Assembly (NCBI GenBank): GCA_963697525.1
Contig: OY969087.1
Coordinates: 62,001-126,000, forward strand
Length of the DNA: 64,000 nt
Direction: 5' to 3'
Source of the DNA: Bradymonas sp963697525
GTDB taxonomy: Bacteria; Myxococcota_A; Bradymonadia; Bradymonadales; Bradymonadaceae
This document shows positions 1 through 8,533 of the stretch, piece by piece. A program made the translations under genes and the position numbers. The first letter of the stretch is position 1, and the number at the start of each line of letters is the position of its first letter. The notes beneath the pieces were generated by a model that saw nothing but the letters and a program-made list of their open reading frames with translations, had not been told where the DNA came from and made no database searches.

Positions 1-664
1 AATATCGAGGCGCTCGCCCCACTGGTCGAAGTCGTCCTCGGCGGCGTAGCGCTTGGCGGCGTCGGCCGGAAAGCGCGTCAGGCAGATGACCCGCGCGCCG
101 GCCCGAAGCAGCATGATCGCCGCCTGAAAGCCGATCTTGACGCGCGCCCCGGTCACCAGGGCGATGCGCCCGCTCAGGTCAGCGTGCGGCGAGCGCTTGG
201 CGAAGTTGAAGTCGCCGCAGTCGATGCACATCTGGTCGTAGAAGTGGTGCACATCGTGGAAGGGCTCCTGGCAGACATAACAGATGCGCTCCTCGTGGGT
301 CCGCCCGATGGGCTCGGAGGGCGCCTGGTCGGTCGAGGGCGTCTGGTCGATGTCCTCGGCATCTTCCTCGCCGTAGGCCAGCCGGCGCCTGGGGGTCAAA
401 AAGAATCGGGCTCTCCCGCAGCTTGCGGATGCCCGACTGATCCATCAGGGCCTCGTCCTCCTCGCGCTCCTCTTCCTTTTTCTGGCGCCGCCTCGCCTTG
501 ACCAGGCGCTTGCGGGCGCGCTTTCCGGGCCGCGACACCCTTCCGGCGGCCATCATCAGGCGCATCTTGCGCTCCTCGTCGACCTCGAGCAGCAGCGCGC
601 GGTCCTCGACGATCTCTTCGAGCAATTCGGTGGCGGCTTCGAGGCGTTCTAAAAAGTCTTGCAT
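1..664 (-). CDS. SDR-family NAD(P)-dependent oxidoreductase with zinc-ribbon N-terminus, partial and frameshifted
   Basis: The gene runs off the left edge, so only the N-terminal part is present. It starts at the ATG at 664-662 with a charged helical segment (MQDFLERLEAATELL, then a Lys/Arg/Glu-rich stretch). After a spacer comes a cysteine-rich ribbon (RICYVCQEPFHD ... MCIDCGDFNF) and then a Rossmann start, LSGRIALVTGARVKIG, continuing into RAGARVICLTRFP as in classical short-chain dehydrogenases. The N-terminal part and the SDR part are in different frames. They join if one T is removed from the five-T run (plus-strand AAAAA at 398-402), giving SPILLTPRRRLAYGEED. Ribbon-plus-SDR proteins of this kind are known from myxobacteria and relatives; the substrate is not predictable. 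It is last in the leftward gene run. The frameshift may be a sequencing error or a real inactivating indel. Confidence 0.8.
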
Positions 665-741
665 TGTTGTACTTGGTTTCGACTGAAAGGGCTGAGCGTC
701 ACCGACATGGCGTGCGTTGCGATGCATCGTGTTCGCGCCAA

Positions 742-2634
742 CTACCGCTTGCGCAGGCAGCATTTCTTGTACTTGCGGCCCGACCCACACGGGCAGGGAT
801 CGTTGCGACCGACCTCTTCGTCGGCGGGTTTGACGTAGGTGCCAGAGGCGTGGCCGGCGCGCGCCGAGCGCGACAGGCTGGAGGGCATTGGGTCGGGCTG
901 GTTGATGAGGCGCTCGAGCATGGTGGGGGTGTCTTCGGGCAACTCCGAAGTAAACTGGACGACCGCAAAAACCTCGTTGGCGAAGAGCTCGGCGAGGCGG
1001 TCCCAGTCGCGGATGCGGCGCAGGTCGATCTCGCTCATATTGACGGTGGCCGAGCCGCCCACCTGGCCGGCGCCCCAAGCGGCGCGCAGGGCGAGCGGTG
1101 GATGAACCACTGGCACGTAGGCCTGCAGGGCGTCGAGCAGATCGAAGGCGATCGCGCGGCGAGCGGCTGGCTCGATGGCCGCCTTCGGAAGGCGCTCGAG
1201 GGCCATCAACGTGAAGTCGAACGCCTCCAGATTGGGCTCGTGGGGATCCCACAGATGCTCGACGAGGCTGTAGGCAGCTTCGGCTTCGTTGTCGTCGACC
1301 TCGACGGCCTTGCGCCAGGCGTGCTCAGCCTGGTCGAACTCGTGATAACGCTTGCACACGTTGCCCAACCGACGCCATGCCTCGGCGTCGCCGGGGTGGC
1401 GCCGGGCGTATTCTTCCAGGTGGGCGATCGCCTCGGAGGGCCGGCGGACCAGGGTCCCGTCGTGCAGCGCCGGGCGGGCGAACACGACCTGCGCGGCCAT
1501 GGGTTCGTCGCTGGACCGCGACCGCATCATCCGCGCGATCAACCCCATGCTGGCCATGGCGGTCAACTCGTATTGGTCGACCGCCCCGCAGCTCTTGCAG
1601 GTGATGATCCGGTCGAGCACGACATCATCGCTCCACGGGCCGGAGCCATCCTCGGTGACCGACGCGGGGTCAATGAAGGCCTGCCCGACTGCGTAGGAGT
1701 GGGTGTGCCCACATTGCGTGCAGCGCAGGTCGAGGACTAGTTCACCCGTCTCGAGCGCCTCCCAGGGCATCTCGCCCGACTGGAGGACGCGCTCGAAGAG
1801 CTGCATGCCCTGCTCGGCGCGCTGGCGCGAGCGCTCGGCTTCGTCGACCAGCTCCTGGGAAAGCTCGTCCAGCCGCCCGGCGAGCCGGGCCAGGAAGACG
1901 GCGCACCGGGCGACGCGCGTCTCGCCGGGCTTCCACTGGTCGACGACCCGCTCGAGGGCGGCGGGATCGCCCAACCTCTGCAGAATCTCCCAAAGCTCCT
2001 CCCCGCCCGGCTGCGCCAGCAGCTCGTCGAAGCGATCGAGCAAGAGCGCACTGGCCCAGCGCACGTTGAGTTCACCGAGGGTAACGGCAACCTCGCTGCC
2101 GAGCGCCGAGCCGAAACCGATCCACTCGGCGGCGTGCTCGCGAAGTGAGGACGGATGCTTCATCCAGATGTCTTCGAGCAGATCGTAGACGTCGGCGTCG
2201 TAGTCGTCGTCGGTGCGCGAGGCCTCGAGTAAGTCGGTCAGCTCCGAGACGTAGGCGTCGATGTCGAAGCCCGCCAGCGTCTTCGCCAGCCACAACGCGT
2301 CCACGAGCGGCCAGGCATCCTGGGCGCGCTCGTCGGGGCTGAACTTGGCCGCGATCCACTCGCGCAGGGCCTCCACGGCCTGTTGGCGCGCAGCCTCGTC
2401 GCCCTCAGCGTCCTCCCAACGCTCGCGGATCAGCACTTCGAGCCGCTCCATCTCCCGGCCGAAGGCCTGGTCGCGCAGCGTGAGCAGCGTCGGCCAATCG
2501 GGCTCGCCGGCCAGGGTGGACTCGATGCCGAAGACCAGATGGGCGCCAGCCAGCAGGCTGTAGGCCAGGCGTGCGCGCTCTTCATCGTCTTGGCCGACGC
2601 CGGGGCGCTCTTTCAACGCATCGGCCAGCGCCAA
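742..2634 (-). CDS. SEC-C motif protein with a central zinc ribbon and TPR-like helices
   Basis: A 630-aa soluble protein. The last 20 residues form a textbook SEC-C zinc motif (NDPCPCGSGRKYKKCCLRKR), the ribbon found at the C-terminus of SecA and on many otherwise unrelated proteins. A second, central four-cysteine ribbon (CTQCGH ... ITCKSCGA) lies roughly at residues 310-360. It is followed by a TPR-like helical pair (DAEAWRRLGNVCKRYHEFDQAEHAW) around residues 420-460. The N-terminal 300 residues are alpha-helical and acidic, probably a HEAT/TPR scaffold. The start is a TTG 17 bases below the stop of the HEAT-like gene; no in-frame ATG gives more length, so the start is uncertain. Related by its SEC-C tail to the protein at 3620-5671, which suggests the two belong to one functional set. 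Function unknown; a ribosome- or protein-binding adaptor is an inference from SEC-C. Confidence 0.8.
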   Translation of the reverse strand: MALADALKERPGVGQDDEERARLAYSLLAGAHLVFGIESTLAGEPDWPTLLTLRDQAFGREMERLEVLIRERWEDAEGDEAARQQAVEALREWIAAKFSPDERAQDAWPLVDALWLAKTLAGFDIDAYVSELTDLLEASRTDDDYDADVYDLLEDIWMKHPSSLREHAAEWIGFGSALGSEVAVTLGELNVRWASALLLDRFDELLAQPGGEELWEILQRLGDPAALERVVDQWKPGETRVARCAVFLARLAGRLDELSQELVDEAERSRQRAEQGMQLFERVLQSGEMPWEALETGELVLDLRCTQCGHTHSYAVGQAFIDPASVTEDGSGPWSDDVVLDRIITCKSCGAVDQYELTAMASMGLIARMMRSRSSDEPMAAQVVFARPALHDGTLVRRPSEAIAHLEEYARRHPGDAEAWRRLGNVCKRYHEFDQAEHAWRKAVEVDDNEAEAAYSLVEHLWDPHEPNLEAFDFTLMALERLPKAAIEPAARRAIAFDLLDALQAYVPVVHPPLALRAAWGAGQVGGSATVNMSEIDLRRIRDWDRLAELFANEVFAVVQFTSELPEDTPTMLERLINQPDPMPSSLSRSARAGHASGTYVKPADEEVGRNDPCPCGSGRKYKKCCLRKR

Positions 2635-2650
2635 CGCCCACTGAAGCGCT

Positions 2651-3457
2651 TCAGAAGCCGACCTCGCGGGCGCCGTAGTCGGCGAAGGTCGCCAGCGACG
2701 CGAAGCAGGCCTCGACGAGCGCCGGCAAATCCTCGCGGTCGCGCGCCTCGGCCAACTGCTCGACGTCCCGCTTGAGGGCCTGCTCGGAGATGGGCGCCGT
2801 AGTCATCGCGATGGTGGGATCGTCGAGCGTGTCCGGGTCCCACGCGATCTCCCCCGGTCGGGGCAACGCCGCCAAGCCGATGCCTGCGCGGTCGACGGCC
2901 AGTTGCAGCAAGGCCCGTCGCTGCTCGACGTCCGAAAGGGCCTCGATGGCGTCGAGAAGCGGCCCGGCCAGTGGTCCGCGCGCGGCCCTGACCACGGCCC
3001 GAAGCAGCGGCAGGTTCGCCGGCAGGTCGGCGTCGCCGCGAGCCTGATCGACGGCGTGGGCGAAGTCGTCGGGCGCTCTCTCGCTCCACGTCGACCAGAC
3101 GACCCGATCGTTGGCGAGGTCCTCGACCAGCTCGCGGCCCATCTCCTCGTCGCCGAGCCCGGCGAGCAAGCCGCGCAGGCGCGCCCTCACCGGCTCGCTG
3201 GTATCCTCGCGCTCCAGGTAGCGGCGCAGCGCCCCGACGTGCTGCGGGCCGGCGACGGGCTCGAGCAGGCGGAACGCTTCGAACGCCGTCTGGTGGTCGT
3301 CGTCGGCGAGCCGGGGGGCGGCTAGCTCGGCCACCCGCGCGTCGTCCAGCTCGCGCCCCAGCCGCTCGATCGCCCACCGGCGCACCGTCGGGTGAGGGTG
3401 GTCGACAAACTCGCGCAGCGCCTCGTTACTCCAGATGAACTCGTCGGACGAAGTCAT
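2651..3457 (-). CDS. HEAT-repeat-like hypothetical protein
   Basis: About 268 aa from the ATG at 3457, which has a good ribosome site (AGGAG about 8 bases upstream); the frame is open further upstream but without one. The N-terminal half reads as HEAT/armadillo-type helical hairpins: EALREFVDHPHPTVRRWAIERL, then EAFRLLEPVAGPQHVGALRRYL and PVRARLRGLLAGLGDEEMGRELVEDL, each around 35 residues. No catalytic motif is visible. It sits between the two SEC-C genes on the same strand, 17 bases before the next one, so co-transcription is likely. HEAT-like proteins are usually scaffolds or adaptors; nothing more specific can be said. Confidence 0.75.
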   Translation of the reverse strand: MTSSDEFIWSNEALREFVDHPHPTVRRWAIERLGRELDDARVAELAAPRLADDDHQTAFEAFRLLEPVAGPQHVGALRRYLEREDTSEPVRARLRGLLAGLGDEEMGRELVEDLANDRVVWSTWSERAPDDFAHAVDQARGDADLPANLPLLRAVVRAARGPLAGPLLDAIEALSDVEQRRALLQLAVDRAGIGLAALPRPGEIAWDPDTLDDPTIAMTTAPISEQALKRDVEQLAEARDREDLPALVEACFASLATFADYGAREVGF

Positions 3458-3619
3458 GGGGACAATCTCCTGAGAGCCAAAGAACCTGTTCGATCGAACG
3501 CTGGGCCCGGGGATACGACAAGGCCGGCTCTCTTTCAACGCCAATCGTCGGTGCGCGCTGACGAAACGCAAGTGTGTTCGTCAAGCTGTTACCTTGCCAA
3601 GCCCACAACCGAAGGTGCG

Positions 3620-5671
3620 CTACCGGTACCGCAACAGCGCCCGCTCGAAGTCCTGACGCGAGACGATCTCGAGCACCACGAGGCTGGCGTTGTCGGGCTC
3701 GAGCCGAAAGAACATGCGCCAGCCGCGGCCGATGCGACGGGTGTAGACGTCGGCCGTCTGCAGGCGTTTGACGTCGGTCCACCGGGCGGTGTCCGTGGTG
3801 GCCAGTTCGGTGGCGCTCGTGACAGCACGGCGCACGACGTTGGTAGGCAGGCGCCCGAGGGCGTGCTCGACGGCCGCGTCGAACCGGGGGAGCGCGCATG
3901 CGGCACAGGAGGCGTCGGGCTGGGCCGGCTCGAGGGCGTCGAAGGCCGCCTCGGGGGCATCGACCGGCTCGTGCGGGGAGGCTTCAATGCGCTCGTGCAG
4001 CGCGGCGACCTGCTGTCGCAGCGCGCTTCTCTCCTCGTTCTTCTGGTCGATGATGCCCTTGAGGCGCTCGATCTTGTGGCGAAGACGGCCCACATCGGCG
4101 CTGAGGTCCGCCGACGCGGCAGCCGCTGGCACCACCGCCGGCTGGGCGGCCGGCTGTTTGGCGCGATCGAGCTCTCGTTGCAGTTGGGACAACTGCGCCT
4201 TGAGGTCGTCGCGCTCGCGCCGCGCTTGGGCACACTTTCTTCGCAGCTTTTCGGCCTCGGCCGCCTCTTCGCGCTGGTGGGCCGTTTCGATGCGCTGCGC
4301 CAGGTCGCGAAGCTCGGACTCCATGTGCTCTTCGGCCCACAGGTCGCGAATCTCAGAGGCGCGATCGCCGGCCGGAAGCCAAAGCTTGTCGCGCACCTGC
4401 TCGACGACGGCGGCGAGCATGTCGGCTTCCTCGGGGTTGTCGCGCGACATCGCCCCACGGGCCACGAGGATACCCAGCGGCGGATGACGGCGAAGCAAGG
4501 CCACCGCCAGATCCACCTCGTCGGGCCCCTCGTCGTCGTCCTGGCGGCGAAGCACCCGCAGCGCCTGGCTGGCGAGCTGGGCGACGCTCACCCCCTCCTC
4601 GCCGAGGAGCAGATCGAACTCGACCTGCCTGGCGGCCTCCTCGTCCATGAACTGGACCTGGTTGCGCACCGTGTCGAGGTCGCCCGAAAAGAGGGCGCGC
4701 TCGACCAAATGGGCCCGGTGCTCCGCGATCCCGTCGACGCCGCGCTCCTCGAGGTGGGCGAGCGCACGCGCGGCGGGCTCGAAGCAGCAGAAGTTGACCA
4801 ATTGCTTGAAGGCCATGACCGCGCGTGCGTCGGTCAGCTCCGCCAAGTCGAGCGCGATGAGCTCCGGGGGATAGAGCTTCTCAAATTGCTCGTCGGTCAG
4901 CTTGCGCTCGATATCGGCGCGCTTGTCCCCGTGGCGTTTGGCCCGGCGCAGGCAGCACTTCTTGTACTTGCGCCCGCTGCCACACGGACAGGGGTCATTT
5001 CGACCCACGTCCTCGCCGCGTCGCTGCACGGTGCGTCCGCTGACGACGCGGCGCGCGGCGCGCTCGGGCAACAGGTCGAGGCACGAGCGGCTCACCCATC
5101 GCTCCAGCAGGCGCTTTTGCGGGGACACCCTGGCGAGCTCGAGGTGCACTTCACCGATCTTGGTCAGCTCGGGGTCGTCGTACAGACGCACGACTTCGCC
5201 CAGCACACTCATCACGCCCGGGTCGAAGTCCAGGCGGCACAACAGGCGAAGCATCGACACCGCCCGGGCCGGCGGCGGATCACAGCGCTTGCCGATATAA
5301 TAGGCCAGCGCCAGCTCGACGAGGTTGTCCATGCGCCCGCTCTCCCACAGATCGAGCAAGCTATCGACGGGGTCACCGTCGACCGCGCGCACCACCGCCA
5401 TCACCTTCTCGATGGTGTGCACGCAGTAGACCAGCGGGTCGAGCACCGACACCCCGACGCCGCATCCCGCAAGATGGGCGGCGACGACCACCGCCCCGGC
5501 CTGCTCGAAGCGTCGCTCCTCCACCAGCGCGCCCACCATCGCCTCGGCCTCGGCGGGCGCGACGCCCTCCATCATCCTGGCCAGCCGACGCACGTCCGCC
5601 TGGCCGAAGCCGGCCTCGCGGGCAAACTCGATCACCGCCTCATCAACCGCGTTCTCCTCAACCGCGCGCAT
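3620..5671 (-). CDS. SEC-C zinc-ribbon protein with coiled coil and C-terminal RelE-like toxin fold
   Basis: 683 aa from the ATG at 5671, with GAGGAG 5-10 bases upstream; the frame remains open upstream only as antisense of the AAA+ gene. Domains in order: helical region (1-220); SEC-C ribbon NDPCPCGSGRKYKKCC (first Cys at residue 228); helical region to about 450; a long coiled coil (about 470-580, with QARRERDDLKAQLSQLQREL and KIERLKGIIDQKNEERSALR); then a final 90 residues that follow the RelE/YoeB fold pattern: ALGRLPTNVVRRAV, VKRLQTADVYTRRIGRG, WRMFFRL, SLVVLEIVSRQDFERALLRYR. RelE-family proteins are ribosome-dependent mRNA endonucleases; activity here is inferred. No separate antitoxin gene is adjacent, so the rest of the protein may restrain the toxin domain. 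Confident on SEC-C, moderate on RelE. Confidence 0.78.
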   Translation of the reverse strand: MRAVEENAVDEAVIEFAREAGFGQADVRRLARMMEGVAPAEAEAMVGALVEERRFEQAGAVVVAAHLAGCGVGVSVLDPLVYCVHTIEKVMAVVRAVDGDPVDSLLDLWESGRMDNLVELALAYYIGKRCDPPPARAVSMLRLLCRLDFDPGVMSVLGEVVRLYDDPELTKIGEVHLELARVSPQKRLLERWVSRSCLDLLPERAARRVVSGRTVQRRGEDVGRNDPCPCGSGRKYKKCCLRRAKRHGDKRADIERKLTDEQFEKLYPPELIALDLAELTDARAVMAFKQLVNFCCFEPAARALAHLEERGVDGIAEHRAHLVERALFSGDLDTVRNQVQFMDEEAARQVEFDLLLGEEGVSVAQLASQALRVLRRQDDDEGPDEVDLAVALLRRHPPLGILVARGAMSRDNPEEADMLAAVVEQVRDKLWLPAGDRASEIRDLWAEEHMESELRDLAQRIETAHQREEAAEAEKLRRKCAQARRERDDLKAQLSQLQRELDRAKQPAAQPAVVPAAAASADLSADVGRLRHKIERLKGIIDQKNEERSALRQQVAALHERIEASPHEPVDAPEAAFDALEPAQPDASCAACALPRFDAAVEHALGRLPTNVVRRAVTSATELATTDTARWTDVKRLQTADVYTRRIGRGWRMFFRLEPDNASLVVLEIVSRQDFERALLRYR

Positions 5672-5814
5672 CTCGCTCCTCGCAGTGCTCAGGTCAGGTT
5701 GACGATTCCGAGATACGCCCCATCGACGCCCACCCGAGCGCCACGATGTACAAATTGTCGGATGAGTCCGCAGGCTAGCATATCCGGAGAGCGCGCGCGA
5801 GCCCCACGCCCTCG

Positions 5815-8028
5815 TCAAAACGGCATGTCGTCGTACATCTCCGACGGAAATCGCTGCACCTTGGCAGGCGCGGGTACCTCTTGGTCGAAGGTCGCATCCC
5901 CAACCACCGGTTTCGCTTGCCACCCGCGGACTTTGGCGCGCCGCAGCGCCTCGAGCAGATGCGCGTTCGACTGTTCCTGCAGGATGGTGGTGAGGCGGGG
6001 CAGTTGAGCTTCGGGCACCTCGAGCCCGACGCGCTCGGCGAGTTTTCGGATGAGCTGCCAGCAGACCTGAGGGCTGGGACGGTCGACCTCGATGATCTGG
6101 TCGATGCGGCCGGGACGGCGCATTGGCGCCGGTAACTTGGTGTGATCGTTGGTCGTAAACAGCACGTAAGGCACCCCACAATAGCCCTCCTCGAAGAGCT
6201 GTAGCTTCGTTTCGAGCTTGGTCGACGAGACACGGTCGACGTCGTCGACGATAACCATCTCGGGGCGCAAGATCTCGACGATGCTTCGCCAGGCGGCGCA
6301 ACGAAGCGACTCGTACGATTCCGGGGTGAGCATCAGCGTGCGCGCGGACAGTTCACGGGCGGCGTGGCGACAAAAGGTGGACTTGCCGCATCCGGGCGGC
6401 CCCTGCAGGAGCACGCTTCGGCGAAGCCCGTGCTCGCGAAACGTGCGCCAATGCTCGAGGCAGGCCGTCAGGGGGCCGTGATAGCGTTGCTCGTCGACTG
6501 GCATCGTCTGGCAGGTCGTGGCCCCGTGGGCGTCGGGGCCGACGAGCACGGCACGCCGGTCCTGCCAGAAGAGATCGGCGATGGCCTGCGTGACGTTGTC
6601 CAACCCGTCGAGCTTGGGCCGGTAGTAGACCCTGACGTAGGTATACTCGCTGCCCTGGTCGACACATAGGTGGGCGCCGTTGGGCAAGATCAGACGCTCG
6701 AGCTGATCGAGATCGTCCTCGTAAACCACGTGGGGGCGGAGTTGCTCGAAGAGCACATTCATCACGATCTCGAGGTCGGCATCGAGGTGACGATACCCGT
6801 GGGCTTTGAGCCAGTCGGACTTCGAGCCATACTTTCGTTGCATCAGAAAGCTCTCATCGCCGGCTCGCGCCGCCTCACCCCACCCGTGGACGCGCGCCCG
6901 GCGAAGCGCCTCGCGCACGTGCGCCGCCGAGTACTCGTCGTGCAACTTCAACAGACGGGCCATCTCGTCGTCGGGCACCTCGACGCCCACGCGCTCGGCC
7001 AGGTCACAGATGATCCGGCGGCGGATCTCCGGGGAGGGCTCGTCGAACTCGACGATCTGGTCGACCCGGCCGGGGCGGCGAAAGGCCGCCGGAAGGCGGG
7101 CATGGTTATTCGAGGTGAGCAGCGTAAACGGCACGTCGCAGTGGCCCTCCTCGAAGAACTGCAGCTGCCCCTGGACAGTGTACTGGCTGATGGCATCGAT
7201 GCGGTCGACGTCGTCGACGATGAGCATCTCGGGGCGCAGCGCCTCGAGCAGATTCGTCCAGTCGTGGTGGTCGAGCATGCCGATGACCTGGCCGCCGAGC
7301 TTGACGGTGCGACCGGAGAGTTCGCGCGCGGCGTGGCAGCAAAACGTGGTCTTGCCGCAGCCCGGCGGCCCCTGCAAGAGCACGTTTCGGCGCATGCCCA
7401 ACGCCCGATACCGACGCCACTCGTCGATCAACGCCAGGCGCTCGCCTTGATACCGGTAACGGCCCAATTTGGCGGTCTGCGAGGTGACCTTACCGAAGTC
7501 CAGGCCCAGCGAGACGGCGTCGCGTCCCTCCCAGAACACCTCCGAGACCGCCTGGTAGACCTCCTCGCGTCGACACCCATTCGGTCGAAAAAAGATCCCC
7601 TCGACATCGTCACCGACATGCTCGCGCTCGACGCAAAGCTCGACCTTGTCCCCGAAGGACAACAGCTCGAGGGTCGACTCGTCGTCCCAGTACAGGCGAT
7701 GGCGGGGCATATGGGACCACAGAAACTCGACCAGAAACTCGGGAAACTCCACGGCCTCGGTAAATCGATGTGCCCGCCGCGCGTCCTCGGCCGACTCGAA
7801 GCGCCGGCAGGTCTCGAACGAGGAGTCCATCAGCCGCGCGGCAAACCGCCCCCAGCTCGCCGGCTGGGTGGGCGAGAAGTCACCCAGAAGCTCGGACACC
7901 TCCTCGACCTTATCACGCGCCCACATGACCTTGTCCTTGGCCTCCTCAGACACCTCGATCTCACCGGTGAGCACCCGACTGCTCGCCGCAAATAAAGCTC
8001 CGTATACCGCTCCAGGAATGGGAATCAT
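5815..8028 (-). CDS. Protein with two tandem AAA+ ATPase modules (Bcs1-like)
   Basis: 737 aa, ATG at 8028 with GAGGAGG 6 bases upstream. Two complete AAA+ modules lie in tandem and are clearly duplicates. Module 1 has Walker A GPPGCGKT at 220-227, Walker B MLIVDDVDR, sensor 1 LLTSNNH and arginine-finger segment FRRPGRVDQI. Module 2 has Walker A GPPGCGKS at about 543-550, Walker B MVIVDDVDR, LFTTNDH and MRRPGRIDQI. Each module is preceded by a similar 150-residue beta-rich segment (EREHVGDDVEGIFFRP / DQGSEYTYVRVYYRP), so the entire half-protein is duplicated. This resembles Bcs1/proteasomal-type AAA remodelling enzymes; the substrate is unknown. It is the first gene of the leftward run to the SEC-C proteins, about 144 bases before the SEC-C/RelE gene. 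Confidence 0.85.
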   Translation of the reverse strand: MIPIPGAVYGALFAASSRVLTGEIEVSEEAKDKVMWARDKVEEVSELLGDFSPTQPASWGRFAARLMDSSFETCRRFESAEDARRAHRFTEAVEFPEFLVEFLWSHMPRHRLYWDDESTLELLSFGDKVELCVEREHVGDDVEGIFFRPNGCRREEVYQAVSEVFWEGRDAVSLGLDFGKVTSQTAKLGRYRYQGERLALIDEWRRYRALGMRRNVLLQGPPGCGKTTFCCHAARELSGRTVKLGGQVIGMLDHHDWTNLLEALRPEMLIVDDVDRIDAISQYTVQGQLQFFEEGHCDVPFTLLTSNNHARLPAAFRRPGRVDQIVEFDEPSPEIRRRIICDLAERVGVEVPDDEMARLLKLHDEYSAAHVREALRRARVHGWGEAARAGDESFLMQRKYGSKSDWLKAHGYRHLDADLEIVMNVLFEQLRPHVVYEDDLDQLERLILPNGAHLCVDQGSEYTYVRVYYRPKLDGLDNVTQAIADLFWQDRRAVLVGPDAHGATTCQTMPVDEQRYHGPLTACLEHWRTFREHGLRRSVLLQGPPGCGKSTFCRHAARELSARTLMLTPESYESLRCAAWRSIVEILRPEMVIVDDVDRVSSTKLETKLQLFEEGYCGVPYVLFTTNDHTKLPAPMRRPGRIDQIIEVDRPSPQVCWQLIRKLAERVGLEVPEAQLPRLTTILQEQSNAHLLEALRRAKVRGWQAKPVVGDATFDQEVPAPAKVQRFPSEMYDDMPF

Positions 8029-8101
8029 GTCCGCCTCCTCAGGTCCGTCGTTTCGATGATCTGGCGAGGTGACCGCGCCTACGACCCCACCTGCCCCTCA
8101 A

Positions 8102-8300
8102 TACGGTTTTCGGCAAAAACGGCGGAATCGTTGCGTCCTTTGTCGAAAATCGCCCCCAACGGCCATTCAGGCCGGGCTTTCGTCTATTCGTCGGAGGCGA
8201 TCCCCCAGCCCAGATCAGAGAAAACCCACGCCTCACGGCCTCCACAGCCCGATCTGAGAGAAACCACGCAACGAATCGGCCCCATTTGCCGAAAACCATA
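8102..8300. mobile_element. MITE-like element with about 43-bp imperfect terminal inverted repeats and TA ends
   Basis: The 325-base gap between the AAA+ gene and the next rightward gene holds this element. The left arm 8102-8144 and the reverse complement of the right arm 8258-8300 match at about 34 of 43 positions. Exact blocks include GGTTTTCGGCAAA and TCGTTGCGT. Both ends carry the dinucleotide TA, as expected for IS630/mariner-type insertion at TA. Inside is a direct repeat of about 22 bases (near 8209-8230 and 8246-8267, both containing AGCCC-AGATC-AGAGAAA-type sequence). No convincing gene lies inside; open frames here read through the repeats. The short length and lack of a transposase suggest a non-autonomous element. 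It could alternatively be a large regulatory hairpin. Confidence 0.5.
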
Positions 8301-8353
8301 GTGAGGGCATCAGTCCCTCGTCTGTTCACCGAACTCAGATCGAGAAGACGACC

Positions 8354-8533
8354 ATGATGCAAGATACAATTTCACAGAGAAATGCTGCTCATCCGCTCCT
8401 GCGAGAGACGCCCTACGAGGAGTGTCAGAACCTGCCCGAATTTCTGGCGCGTCACCTCGAGGGCACCGACTACCAGTTTGCGAGGTCCTGCTTTCAGATC
8501 CGCGACGAGGGGGGAATAGGCCATGCCTGCTAA
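8354..8533 (+). CDS. Small hypothetical protein (59 aa) overlapping the RQC gene
   Basis: An open frame of 59 codons from a double ATG (MMQDTISQRNAAHPLLRET) to a TAA at 8531-8533. It overlaps the start of the next gene by 11 bases, the arrangement of a translationally coupled pair. The peptide has an acidic middle (PYEECQNLPEFLARHLEGTDY) and two C-terminal cysteines; no family is recognised. The upstream ribosome site is weak (GAGAAGACGACC), and codon use is normal for the region. It could be a genuine small partner or a leader peptide of the RQC protein, or the remains of a longer gene cut by the repeat element at 8102-8300. Confidence 0.5.
   Translation: MMQDTISQRNAAHPLLRETPYEECQNLPEFLARHLEGTDYQFARSCFQIRDEGGIGHAC

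Noticed and set aside
664..1740. Long open frames antisense to the SEC-C/TPR, RecC, SNF2 and nuclease genes
   Set aside because: They mirror real genes in high-GC sequence, have Arg/Ala/Gly-rich content and no domains or ribosome sites; treated as codon-bias shadows.
8039..8362. A 107-codon leftward frame and an 81-codon rightward frame through the inverted-repeat element
   Set aside because: Both run through the repeat arms and their peptides only reflect the repeats; no ribosome site or family.
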